DNA of 64,000 nucleotides from Pagrus major (Eukaryota; Chordata; Actinopteri; Spariformes; Sparidae): NCBI RefSeq assembly GCF_040436345.1, contig NC_133223.1, positions 30,119,493 to 30,183,492 on the forward strand, written 5' to 3'. A program made the position numbers and the translations under genes. Positions 1 through 13,300 of the stretch are shown one piece after another. The stretch's first letter is position 1. Each line of letters opens with the position of its first letter. A model generated the notes under the pieces. The model was not told the origin of the DNA and ran no database searches. It saw only the letters and a list, made by a program, of their open reading frames with translations.

Positions 1-3000
1 GCCATCGCATGGACCAGCTAAACAGCCACAAATTACGACATCAGGCCAAATCCCTCATGTGTGAGATCTGTGCTTATGCCTGCAAGCGAAAATATGAGCT
101 TCGAAATCATATGTTGGCCAAACATTCTGGGGAAGACAAACAACCATCTGTCTATAAATGCAAATACTGCACATACACTTCCTGCTACAGACAAGCCCTT
201 CAAAACCACGAGAACTGCAAACACACCAAGCTCAAAGAGTTTCGGTGTGCCCTCTGCTTTTATTCCTCCTTCAGCAGCATCAGCCTCTTCCTGCACAAGA
301 GGAAAGCTCATGGGTACGTACCAGGAGACAAAGCATGGCTGGAGAACTACACTGCAAAGGAGAAGGAGAGGAACTCAACTGAGATCTTGCAGGATTTTTA
401 CAACAAGCCCTTGACGGCTCATGAGCAGTCTGAACAGTCGGTTTCTGAAGGACCTCAAGGAGAAAAATCTGATGCAGATCCTAGTGCTAGCAAAGAAACT
501 GTAGCTGGTTCTGCGGATGGTTTTGATGTAGTTTCTACGGAGGTTGTAAATGAAGGTGTTTCAGAAAGTCCTCCGCCTGTGAACAGTCCTGAGGAGTACT
601 GTACTCTTGTTTTAACGACACTATCAACCACTGAGTATCAGATGCCTTCTTTGCAAAATGAGGAAGAAAATTGCGCAAATCAAACTTCAAGTTCACCCAA
701 TTTAAACTGTAATGAGTCTGAGGTATCACAAGAGAAGGCAGACGTCTCGACAGCTTCATCAGAGGAAGGCGATGTAGCTCTGGCGGACGCAGAATGTGAA
801 CAAAGTGACGTAGACGACAACTGCGATCCTCAGCCAGTTGAGCCTGGGGAGTGTCAGTCTCAAACACCCGAGGAGGAAAACGATGGTTCAACAATCAGTT
901 CTGCTTTTTCATCCGAGCAAAATCAGCCGTTAGAATCTGAGCTCCGTCTGAAAGCCATGAAGAAGCACGACAAGGACCAAGCAGAAGCCATGGTTTTGGA
1001 GGGACGGGTGCAGATGCTCGTGGTGCCAACTAAAGACGTTTATCGCTGTGACAAATGCTCTTACGTAACCAACAAGGAGAGCGCTTTAAAGTACCACCGC
1101 CAGGCTTTGTGCCACGGTAGGACAAAGGGACACAAGTGCCAGGCCTGTGGTGCACAGTTCAAACAGAAACGAGGAATTGATAGCCACCTCACAAAGAAGT
1201 GTCCAGCTCTACCACGAAAAAGAAGGATGTTTGTAGGCAATTCAAATACTTCTTTGGCTACGGAGGACAACTCTACTGTAGGTCTGGAAGGATCCAAAGA
1301 ACTGGATGAGGGAACAAATTCCAATCTATCTTCACAAAAAAGGATTCCCAAAGATTTACATGATCAGGAAATTCATCAACACAAAGCGGAAGTACATTCA
1401 TCTAATTTAACAAACTGTAAAGACTTTGTTCATGATGCTTTTACATCCAGTGAAGCAGAACACCAGCCAAACAAAAGTCAGACCAAAAAGCAAGTATCTG
1501 TAAATGTTCCTCTGCAGTCCCTTTACATGAAAAAAGACGGGAAATTCAAATGCAAGCTATGTAATTTTGTATCAGTCAAAGTCGCAATAGTTGAACGGCA
1601 TCTCTCAACCTGCAGGAAAACCCGAAGGAAAAGAGAGACTCAGATAATGTCAGAACTGGACCATGAGTGTGGTGACGAGTCGGTCAGAGCAAAAGTGGAC
1701 TCCGTGGAAAAGCGCAATGAAAGAACTGGGAAAGTTCCTGCCAAACATCAGATCTTCTCTTGTCCAAACTGTGCATTTAAGTGCAATCAGAAAAGGGCAT
1801 TAGACAGTCATGAAAAGAGAGGCTGCTTGAAGCCGGGTGAAGTCCAGTGCACCATGTGTTCATTTGTAGCTAAATCTAAAATGTCTTTGACCCGTCACAC
1901 TCTGTTTATCCATAAGAAGAAAAAAATCAGTGTTTCTAAACCTAAACGTTTGCACTGCCAGCACTGTACATTCACCTGCAAACAGGATCGATGCATGGCC
2001 CAACATGTTGCGCTCAAGCACAAAGGTGCCCGACCTCACCGTTGTCGTTACTGTCCTTTTAGCACCACAAGGCGTTACCGCTTGGAAGAGCACGAGTCTC
2101 TTCACACGGGAATCGGTCGTCACAGCTGTGATATATGTGAAAAGACATTTGGGGCTGTGACCAAACTGCGGCAGCACAAGATGCGAATCCATGACAAACA
2201 ACCAACGCACTTCTGCTCGCTCTGTGACTTCAGCGGCTACGCGCTGGATGATGTGAGACGGCACAACCTCAGATGCCACACGGGGGAGTTACACCATGCT
2301 TGCACTCACTGTGAAGCTCAGTTTAGTTCAGATGTGGCTCTAAGAAACCACTGTAAGCGTGTGCACCAGCGCCAGGCGCGTTTCTCATGTAAGCAGTGTG
2401 ATTACACATGTAGCAGCGAGGTCACGCTGAAGACCCACCAAGAGAGCAAACACTCTCAGGTGAAGTGCACCACCTGCCAGGAGTCTTTCAAGACGAAGGA
2501 AAGTCTTTTGATCCATCAGAGAACACACCTGGCTCATCAGTGTCAGCTGTGCCCGTTCGCTTCCAAAACAAGGCAACTGTTAGCCCAACACCTTCTGAAC
2601 GAACACGAGGAGGGATCACCAGAGGACAAGCCTCTCAAGTGCAGCACCTGTCAGTTTGCCTGTCGGCATCAGCTGGTGTTAGAGCAGCACCTCCGTTCAC
2701 ACGGAGGCAAGCGGCTGTACAAATGCACTGACTGCGAGTATTCAACCAGGAACAAGCAGAAGATCACGTGGCACATTCGGATACACACTGGGGAGAAGCC
2801 TTACAGCTGTGACCAGTGCAGTTACACCTGCACTGATCCATCCAGGCTGAAGGTAAGCTCAAGTTTGTTGCTTGTAAGATAAAACAAGCCATTTTTGTTT
2901 ACTTGATAGCAATATCAGTACATATCCACGTCTCCATTTAATAGCCAAGAGATGGTTACAAACATGTCCATTTTTTGAGTAAAAAAACATTAATATCTGC

Positions 3001-4643
3001 CAATATATTGTCAGATTTTGTATAAGTAATTGCTCAGCATTTTGAGAAATATGCTTATTTACTGAATGATACCACTCTCCTATCCTATCAAACTATAACC
3101 AGGAGATGGTTAGCTTAGCTTTGCATAAAGACTGTCTAGTGTCTATGTCTAAAAACTGACATGTCATAATAACAAGTGGTTTTGTGCCAGAGAATCCAGA
3201 AAGTTGCTGTGCCCGGAAAAGAAATATAATACATTTAGGCAGAGCTGTTTCCACCTGTTCCCAGTCCTTACGCCAAGCCAAGCTAACTAGCTGCATGTGG
3301 TAGTGGACAGACAGTAGAGTGGGGATCATCTAACTTTTGGTGGGAAAGCGATTAAGCACATTTCTCAAACTATTTCTTCAATTGGTAGCAAGGATAGCTT
3401 CAGATTTGTCAAAACTTCCTCTTAGTTTAGTGGTTTAACCTCGTTTAAACTTCTTGTCAGATAAGTAGGAGAGTGAAGACAAACATCAGGCTGAATAAAT
3501 TATACAAAAGGAATATCCAATAATGTCACGTTGAGAGTTATAGACGCATTATGTCCAGAAAACTACTGTAGTAATGAAAGTAATATATATATAGTTCCTG
3601 TACTATGATAAGATAAAATGTATTTTTAATGATCCCCTGTAGGCACAAGGGGAAAAAAATAGCAGTGCAAGAGTGGAGATGTACTTTTAGGTGAATTACA
3701 AAAGTTGACGCAATGAAAAAGACAAAATATGATAGAAATGATTTATACAATAGATGGATCTGTGTGTGCATATACATGTGCAATGTGCAAATATGATATT
3801 GACTGTTTCCAAAAACCAAAGCAGAGCAGAAAAGACTTTTCTTTTGTTTTATTTCTCAGCTACACATGAGGGTTCACCAGGAGGAGAAGAAGTACCTCTG
3901 TCCTCAGTGTGGCTACAAATGCAAGTGGGCGACTCAGCTGAAGTACCACATGACCAAACACACAGGTATCAGCAGGATGTAAAGGCTGATGATTACATTT
4001 TGATTAGGGAACTACTCGAACAATGATTTTGTTTTGTTGTTTTAGTAATATATAATAGCTTGGCTGCCTGCATGTTTTTGTAAGTGTAGTGTAAATGCTT
4101 CCTGGAATAAACATTAATTCTTCCTCTGCAGGGGACAAGCCATACGCCTGTGATGACTGTGACTACCGCACTAACAGAGCAGACGCTCTCCGTGCCCACC
4201 GGGACACACAACACTGTGAGGCTCGCCCTTACGTCTGTGAGAAATGCGGCAAAGCCTTCAAGACTAGTTTCATCCTGAAGACCCACCAGCGCCAACACAG
4301 CGACGATCGGCCGTACGCGTGCGGCCTGTGCCAGAAGGCCTTCAGGTGGCCAGCCGGTCTCAGACATCACTACCTGTCGCACACAAAGCAGCAGCCTTTC
4401 TGCTGCCGTCACTGCTCCTACAGAGCCAAACAGAAGTTCCAGGTGGTGAAGCATTTACAGAGGCACCACCCAGAGGTGTCAGTGGAGGAAGGGGTGGTGA
4501 GGGACTCTGAGGCAGGTAGCCTGACCCTGAAGGAGGCCCTGGAGGGGACGCTGGATGAGAGAGCAGCAGGAGTGGAGGAGGAGGAGGAGGAGGAGGAGGA
4601 GGAAGGGACTGTTGAAACGGAAGATAGCGATACAAAACAATAA
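1..4643 (+). CDS. znf142: ZNF142-like C2H2 zinc-finger protein, 3' part (5' end outside window)
   Basis: Coding exons are 1-2852 (frame starts at base 3), 3860-3965 and 4132-4643; junction phases agree (0, then 1). The product is a nuclear, presumably DNA-binding protein with about 25 C2H2-type fingers in the window. The first is cut by the window edge: only its H-x-H half is seen before the ATG at 9, so that ATG is not the true start. Fingers 2-4 are followed by an acidic, Ser-rich linker (about residues 115-320), three C2HC-type fingers, then a dense array ending in a Glu-rich tail (11 consecutive Glu, encoded by GAG repeats). Intron 2853-3859 splits one finger between its CC and HH halves. 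Family assignment rests on the many-finger architecture plus its position tail to tail with PLCD4, as in human 2q35. Another poly-zinc-finger gene is possible on sequence alone. Intron 1 holds no repeat I recognise. Confidence 0.8.
4573..4604 (+). repeat. GAG trinucleotide repeat (poly-Glu) in ZNF142 last exon
   Basis: An in-frame GAG run encodes the acidic C-terminal tail of the zinc-finger protein. It is likely length-polymorphic. The proline- and serine-rich frames on the opposite strand are its antisense shadow. Confidence 0.8.
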
Positions 4644-4644
4644 A
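4639..4644 (+). terminator. AATAAA overlapping the ZNF142 stop codon
   Basis: The TAA stop at 4641-4643 lies inside an AATAAA hexamer. If used as a poly(A) signal it would leave a 3' UTR of only some 15-30 nt. The second AATAAA at 4752 is the more conventional site. Confidence 0.35.
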
Positions 4645-4701
4645 GAGATGACACGGTAGATGCAGTGGTCAGTCAGTGCCAAAAGGAAGCTAACATATGA
4701 T

Positions 4702-4707
4702 TTTATT
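4702..4707 (-). terminator. Candidate PLCD4 poly(A) signal (TTTATT on + strand)
   Basis: This is the first minus-strand AATAAA I find after the PLCD4 stop at 5413. It implies a 3' UTR of about 700 nt reaching into the ZNF142 3' end. Confidence 0.4.
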
Positions 4708-4751
4708 GTGCTGTAAAAAGTCTGAAAAAGAGTGAAGAAATTAACTTAAAC

Positions 4752-4757
4752 AATAAA
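4752..4757 (+). terminator. Candidate ZNF142 poly(A) signal AATAAA
   Basis: AATAAA about 110 bases after the stop codon. It lies downstream of the opposite-strand signal of PLCD4 at 4702-4707, so the two mRNAs would overlap at their 3' ends. Confidence 0.5.
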
Positions 4758-5412
4758 TTAATTGTGTATGATGAATTTTACTTCATTCAGAAAATGTATT
4801 GCACGTATTTACAGACTTTAACATGAACATTTACATTAAAACAACATAACCTCCTCAAATTTGTACATCAGTCATTAGAAATCACTCAGGCAGGCACATA
4901 ATTGTAGAACAACATGATGCAAAGCTATGAGTACTGTATAACAGTCGGTTAATAATACTGATATTTGGCAATGTGACCCTAAAACTGTGGAGCATACACT
5001 TTCAGGTATTTTACATCCAGACAGAACATGTCAAGGCCAACAACGATGTATTCAGACATGCAGCAGTCCTTCATCTTTCTTCATTCATACACAAAAAAAC
5101 ACTGAAAAGCTTTCAGGTGATATTTCCATAAAAAGTGGCGTTGAGAATTGCACACATTTGATAAAAGAACAAATAAATACAGGCAGACATCTTCCTTAAA
5201 ATGTCAAAAGTTTCCCTAGTACTACACGGACGGTATCTGTTTCTTACTAGTCGGTTTTCTGACATGTTACCTGCTGATGCTATTTTAAATTAGTGGGGAA
5301 TGTTCAATATATCTTTTTCCACTACCCTACTTAAAAAAAGGTAAACGTATTAGTGCATGCTGAGCTCATCCTTCATCACAGGACCACCTCTGGTTTATGT
5401 CCTCAGATTTCT

Positions 5413-8400
5413 TCATGTGAGCTCTGAGATGCTGATGTTGACAAAGAGGGAGGAGGGAGGGATCGCCGTTCCGTCTCTAGACAGCAGGTGTATGTGACGA
5501 TATCCTGGAAAAGGAAACACGTGGAGAGGAATTGGGATTAGATAAAGTGAACCCATAGTTTTCCTGCATTTGATGTTTTCAGTGCAGCGCTTTCTCTCAC
5601 CTGGCTGGATGCACGTGAAAGGAAGAGTGAACTGTCCGATGAAGTCGTTCCTGGACGCTTTGTCGTAGTCCTCCACCACAAAGCGAACCAGGTCCAGCTC
5701 AGGAGCGTGGATGATGAAATTTAAAGTTTCGTTCCACACGGGGTTAAAACCTGCAGGTAGAGGGCAGCAGAGGAGTGAGGACGACCAACTGGGATGTCAC
5801 TTTTACTTATTTCCAAACTTCTTTTTTAGATTTAATTTGTGCATCGTTTTCTTTGCATCCTGGCCCTCATATCATCAAACTGTCTATGTAAATGAATGCA
5901 TGTATTACTTTTCAAGACACTCTCACCATTGTTGTTAATGTGACTGGTCTCTTCTTTGGTCTGGTCCTGGGGCACTCCATAAATCTCCACTCTGACCAGC
6001 GGGTCGACAATAGAGCCTTCTTTCTGATTCACTTTTGGGAGCTGCTGCCCGCTGATCACCTGACACACACACAAACATATTTACATATTAGATACAGAAA
6101 CTCACTGTGAATGCACAGAAGAACACAATGGAATTCGTCTCATTACAACACCACAAGCTTTTTTTCTGCAAACGCTGACAGTAGCAGCTGCCCATTGCAC
6201 CCACAAACCAGCTAGACTCTCATGTGTTTCTGAACCTGTATGGATAAGCGCAGTGGTTTGTGGCCCTGCCGCTCCTCTGGTTTCTCTGGACTGAACCGAG
6301 TGTTTCCGTCTCTCATGAAGTCGGGTTTGAGGACGAAGCCACAGCGGCCGTTCTGTCTAAACAGCCCGTCGTTCAGATCCATCTCCAGACCAGCTGTCTG
6401 GAAGTTCAAAGCCACTTTGGGAGGAGGAAAGGAAATAATGTAATTAGGTGTGATCCTTTTCGGTCTTTACTGAGGCAGGCTGTATCACATGATTTCCCAG
6501 ACTGAGAGTCTATATCTAGCTATCATGGCTCATGTGAGAGGTCCAGCAGAGTTGTTTTTCATCCAAAATTCAATTAAATTTTGCAGTTGGAAGATTAGAT
6601 TTTATGTTTTAGTTATATGAAAGAAGTGCTACTCATATATGGCCAGTTAAACTGAAACCTTAGAGTAAAGTTGTCTTCATGTAGCGTAATTATCTAAATC
6701 TAATCTTAAAACATCTCTCACTCTGCAATTAAGACTGGAAACAGGAGACGTGAGTGATTTTAGAGGAGAACTTGGGTCTAACCAGCAGAAGGCGACCTCC
6801 TCTCACCTATCTGACAGCCCACGCTCCACATCTCCTGAGGGTTGTAGTTGGAGGAGTCTGTCCTGAGACCACTGGGGTAGATCCTGCTCAGCTGCCTGCT
6901 GTTGTACTGCACAAAATCTGCCCCTGAAGAGAAGAAATGTTTCTATAGTCCACATGACTATGACTATGACTCAGACAGCTATAAATAATTGCATTATATA
7001 AAAAGGAAATATTAACATCCACCTATTGTCTTATATTTTTTCCTTTAAAATGACACCTCGTGGTACCTGCTTCCTTAGCGAGCTTCTTAGCCTTGGATTC
7101 AGAGAATGAGGACATCTCGTAGCATTTGCCGTGTGATCGAGCGTGCTCAAAGCCGTGGAAGTGTACACTCTTACAGTAAACCACCAGGTCTGACAGCTCC
7201 CTGGACAGTTTGGACTTCTTCTGCTAAAGAGTAGAAAATGAAATGCAAAATTAGTCAACAAACAAATCATATTCCCATCAGCCTAAAACATTAAGAACGT
7301 CTCTAAACAAATGTTGCAACATAAAGCAACAGTCAGTTTGAACTTCTCTGTGGTTTTGCAGAAACGTACTTAGCTTAACATTTATTCTGGTGATTGAATA
7401 TTAGCTGTTTCCTTTTAAATTTAGGACAAATTACTGGTAGATTATTACTTTACTCATGTTCTAATTTCATGTTAGCAGTGGTCAAATTACTGGAAGTATT
7501 ATTTAATTACTGGCCTCTTACTTAGATGATCAGGATTCCTTCTCTTCTTTCTCATCAACACTAATTTAATCATAAAGCCGCAGATGCTTCCAGTTAATTG
7601 CCCCAGCAGGGCGATGCTGTAGCTGCACTGGCCGGTTGGTTTATTTGAGTCAGGGATGCTGGAAGTCAGCCACAGTCTGGGATGCTGAGGGGTCAGACTA
7701 TATGATGACGTCGTAGTAAATGTGTGACATTTAAAACATCATGTTTTTTGTATTAATTTTAATGGCCAGGATAACTTATATCTCATAGTTATTAACAAGG
7801 AACGCCAACATACTGCAGTTCAAAGCAGCCACAACAACTGCAGTCGACAACAGCAAGGAGATGAAGAGTGGGGGAAATTCCCCAGACTCCATTATAAAAT
7901 CTCTAAATTTTGTGAGTTGTTGAGTTAGGAGAAACTTTCTAAACTTTGTATAACTCTTTCTGTGACACATTCTTAGTTATTTGGGCCTTCTTGTAAATTC
8001 AGCAAATGTTACACATTGAATTATCGCTTTTCTTTTGTAAAAAGTGACTTTTGTAGAGGAGAGGAGCATATATAACACAGATCTGCCTCTTTGTCAGTGT
8101 TCACAGAGACTCCAGTCTGCAGTGTAGTTCATTGAAAATAATTTGTTCTTGGTAAGCTTGCAGAGTTAAATGTCTTCATATCTTGGTTTGTTTTTCCCTA
8201 AGTGGAGGAAAATCACACTGGAGGCTGTTTTCTTTCTCACTTCACTATCTGTCTTTTAAATATCCCTGTTTCCTGTTTCTTCCCATTATCTTCCAGTCTC
8301 GCCTCGTTGTCTCTTAAGTCCCAACCCAGTTTCCTGTCTCCATCCACTCCTGTCTTCATTATCACTTCTGACGTCTCTGTCTTCTGTTTTCCTTCACTCC

Positions 8401-10274
8401 CCGCTGTAAGGAAAACTTATAAGAGGTCTCTGTTGGATTAAAGTATCGAGTTCGTCTCACCTTTGCGTTGTGGTTCGAACACTCAGCAGGTGGGTTTTCT
8501 GCAGACACGCTCTCAGCCTCATCGTTGGGCATTTCTTCATCATCGCTGACTTCATCTGTCAGGGTTTCATCCGGACACACTTCTAGGCCGCCAATCTTCT
8601 TGGCTTTCAGCAATATTTTCCCCTTCAGTTCCTGTGATGAACACCAACACAGACACGCACTGGTTGGAGTGGTATGTGTAATAACTGCCTCCAATTCCTC
8701 TGTAGTGCTTTTCTGTTATTTTGAAAGTTCAAAAGATATCCATTAATGTTATTTCAAATGCTATTTGTTGTCCTCAGTACCCAGACTACTCACTCAGGTG
8801 CTCTGTCATCCTGCACTTTGCCGTCTTCTAACTAAATGCACCGATGCACCACTATTTAATTGGCAAAATCCTCAATGGAATTCCACATAGCATTTATCTG
8901 CCATTACTTCACGTTAGCATTGATTGTCCTAAGTGCTCTAATGGGAAAGAGTTTGGAAGTTACACTATTGCTTTTAGTAGAAGTGGAAGATGGACGACAA
9001 GAGATGCACGAACCTTGAAATGCCTCTGAATTGTTAATGACATCGAAGCTTCACCAACATCACAAAGGATATTGTCTTAAAACATTGAATCACTAACGAA
9101 CAAAAGTCATCACACAAGAAGTTCCTGAATTTATAGCATTTATGTTCCTTTGTAGAGAAAGTTGAGAGGAAAAATGAATTTACAAATCCCAAACTCAGAT
9201 TCTAACCTGTGGAGAAGGAAGCTGTTGAGGGATCGTCCCGTCCAGCGGGGTGGTCAGCAGCGTGTTCCCCAAGATCTGACTCAGGTGTCGGGCCATGACG
9301 GTCTGCTGCTCCACACCGCAGTGATTCTCAAGAGACAGGATGACGGGGAAGTCTGATGTCTGTCGAAAACAGGAAAGAGAAGACACAATATTATTAAAAT
9401 TATTTTTAAAAAAGGGGCTTTTACAGCGTAACAAAGATCCTTTTCAACATTTTAATTGGGAAATGTTAAATATGCCTTTGAGCATACGTTTTCACAATCT
9501 TTCAAAACATTTTCTTCATGATATCTTCCTTGAGTTGTGTAGGAAAGTTTCAGTGGGATTATAAAGAGAAGTGGAGACACGTGAGAATTTCCTGGTTGTC
9601 GTCCATGTAGGTCAGTCAGCAGGGGTACGTTTGATTCCAGGGGCAGGAAGGTTACCAGCTGCTCCATCTGGGCCCGCTCTCTGCTGCTCTCAAGGGTTTT
9701 GGTTTGCTTAAAACCAAAATATACTTTTTTTTGGGCACCTTCAGTGGTGTGTAGCCATGAAGAGGAGACATGCATTTAGACAAGATCAGTCCTGATTTTG
9801 TAACACTGTTGAGAAAAGTCCTATATAAATAAAGTTGATTGTATCTGTGTCTCTGTGAATGAATTGTTTAGTTTGTGGTATTCACAGCCATGAAAAATAT
9901 CAACAGTAACATCTTTTTTTATAAACAGTGTCCACGTTATTACGTAGATTCCCTAATCAGTTTTTATAGGGATGCTTTCCTCAAGAAATGTAACTGTTGC
10001 TGGCGTTTGAATTTGATATTAAAACCAGGTGAGGCTGCATGGCTGGATACCAGTAAGAGATATTGATAAAATATGTGTTGAGTGTAATTTGAGAGAACCG
10101 AACCTTCAACAGCGAATACTTGTGCTCACCTTGAAGGCGTACTCTTTCAGCGTTGAGACGACGTCTCTGAAAATAATCTTGGAAGTCAAAGTGTGACCGT
10201 GATACACGACGGGTTCACCGTCGCTGCCTTCCCAGCAGTCCACCTCCACACAGCGACAGCCTCTCTTCAGGGCC

Positions 10275-10317
<43 letters not shown>

Positions 10318-13300
10318 TGTAAGTTATCATCATTGTTTTGTTCACATTTCAGTCTATGACTACTTCATTTATTTATTGGATTTTGTCGGTCTAAAAGAGG
10401 ATTTCAACAAACTTTTATGAATGAACCCTCTGTGTCTCTCACCTCATGATACAATTATTCATAAGTAATTCTCAGCTTTTGATTAAATTTACAAAGAAAA
10501 AAACTCCCTTTCACTTCTGAATGCTTTTATTGTTCTGAGTACTGAGAATAAAGTGTGTTGTGTGTTGCACATGAAGGTGCCCTCACTGGATGTATGCCTC
10601 CAGGCTGCTGTGTCCTCGCAGCTGGTCCTCCAGGAGGTAGGTGTTGTGTGAGGAGGAGATGAAGTAGTGGCTGAGCGGTTGGCTCATGTCCTGGTGGAGC
10701 TCTCGATGCTCAGGTTTAAAGATGGAGCCCTCCTGTGAGCAGAGGTACATCTGGAAGCCATCGAAGGACATGGCGCCTTGCTTCTTGGCTGCACAGACGG
10801 TACGATACAGATGGTGTTGGAACAAATGTACAGTCCAGGTTTAATCGGCCGTAGATACTTTGATAATCATGCATACAATGAATTTCCAATAAATGTACCA
10901 TGGCTCTAAATAAAAGGTTATTGACTCAAGTATTCACACGTCTTTGCTGATTTGCTCTAGTCTAATAAAAATAACTAGACTGGAAAGAAAGGCATTCACA
11001 CGCTTAGATTATATTCGCTGTGAGTGTTCAATCAAAAAAGACCAACAGGTTTTAAGTCTACGTGATGGCAGTCAGTTGGTTGGTTGGTTGGTCAGTTCAC
11101 CATTTTTGTCCAGATTGAGATATCTCAACAACTTTTGCCATAAAACTTCTTACAGATATTTATGGTCCTCAAGACTTGGATTATCCCCCAACTCTTCCTC
11201 TAACATCACCAGGACATGAAAGAGTGAAATATCCTCGCAATAAACACAATACAATACAAAAACTCCCTTCAGATTTTCAAATTTCCCTGAGGGTAAAACT
11301 GTAATAACTTATTAAATACTTAAATTTATGACTGTAAAACAGGTTCACAACACAAATATTAAACGCCTAAAAGTAGAAAAGAAAATTTCAACTAATTTAG
11401 GGTGCTAGATAAAAATATAAAAATATATAATATATATACATATTTGATGTATACTATAAAAACAATAAGATAGAAAACAATATCATGGCAAAGTGCTGTA
11501 AAACGTTTGAACGTATGAGGAGGGTTTAAATCACACAAGGTAATAAAAGAAAGTGCTACTGCTCTCTGAGAAACACTGAGATGTATATATCTACAATCAA
11601 TATTTAATATCAGAGCAGCTTATGCAAATTTTTATTACTAGATAAAACATGTGCTGCTGTATTTCAGGGCAGTTATGTAACTGGGCGACTCGTCTTGAGG
11701 TCCAGCCTGTGTGACTGAGGCAGGTCACAGCCATGTTTACCTGATTCGGAGGGCTCGTAGCGGTCGATCAGCTCGGGAGCGTGCTGAACACTCTGCTCTC
11801 CCTCCTGCTGCTCTATCTTCAGGAAGTTCTCCAGCTCCTCCAACATCAACTTCTCTCCATCTCCAGAGTAATCCTGGAACACCTTCCACACCTCATCCCT
11901 CTGTGTCAGCATCTTATAGAAGAGGACGAACTGCTCGATTTCCAAAGAGCCGCTGTCTGACTTGTCAGCCATCTGTGGAAATAAAGGAGATTTTGCTTTT
12001 TACTACATAGTTCACACTTTGTAAAAAAAAAAAAACAGTTGCCGTACAATTTTTTCCATCAGAAAACAGTATGGACTCACCGTGAAGAGGTGCAGAGCGT
12101 GTTCCTCGTTCATGTCTACGTTCATCATCTTGAGCAGTTTCCTCACCTCTTTGAAAGTCATCTTCCCGTCTTTGTTTTTGTCAGCTTTCTGAAACCAGTC
12201 CCAGACCCACCTGAGGAAAGGCTGAGGAAAAACTCCAGCTCAGAAGTGAAAATCATATCATAAAGAGCTTCAATTTCCCATCAGGAATTTCAAAATTGTT
12301 CTCACAATCAGCTGTTTGCACTTTTAGCAAGATTACTTGGCACTTTGTTGAGAGAAGACAGGAAATGAGTCACAGTGAACACAGTGACCTCCTCCAGTAA
12401 AAAAAGGATACTGGTCTAGCCTCTCCTTCTCATCCATGGTTTGAGTCTTGTGAATCAGCTTGCGGACTCCCTGGATCCAGGCCCGGGCTTCTTCTGGCGA
12501 GTCTGCCACGAGGTCCAGGTTGCCTTGGCGGCCGTGAAACACCAAGGTGAAGCAGAGGTCGGCGGGGAACTCCTCGGCGATGCTCAGCAGGACCTCCGAC
12601 TGGTGGCCCTCACGCACGGCCTCCAGCTCGCTGATCGAGACTAAAACATGATCAGAGTGTGGTTAGATAAAAGTTCATTTTTAAAGAGCTTGGGCTTGAT
12701 CTTGAAACACTGTTGTGAATCTTTAAGGCCATTTATACTGGACTAAACCACAGCTGGATTAAAGTATTTTGAAAATAATTAACATAATTTTGCTTGATAT
12801 TGTAGCCCCCTGTAGTGGCACAAGTTCATACATTATTTCAGAATTCACTAAGTAATGTGTAACCAATTGATCTGGAGTGCACTTGTGGTTTTTGGGCACC
12901 GTGGATGGCCGCAAAGCCACCACTCTCACATCTGCACGATGTAGCTGGAACCTGAAGCCATTAAGCTCATCTCAGCATAATGACCTGCAGGCACCTGATG
13001 AACACATTATAATGTTTTTAGTACAAAAACATAATTTAGCCATTTTCTGAGGGGTTATGTGGTAGACTGATAGATAAACGTGTAAAACAAATTAGATACA
13101 ACATGCTAATTAATGAGCTTTAAAGATGATGGCTGGTGATTTATGTTAGTTTTAAGGTGACCTACTGCTAGCTGTAGCGTCATATTTACCATACAGACTT
13201 GAGAGTGTATTTCCTTTCTTTAGGTAACACTTCGCTCCACTGATTAAATGATTATATTAAATCAGGGTTTGGGGGATTTTCTAGAGATAATCCTGCAAAC

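Noticed and set aside
4360-4682. Pro/Ser/Leu-rich minus-strand frames opposite the ZNF142 last exon
   Set aside because: They are antisense of the GAG repeat and zinc-finger coding sequence, with no independent support.
10193-10420. Thr/His repeat peptide on the plus strand
   Set aside because: Translation of the AC microsatellite and antisense of a PLCD4 exon.
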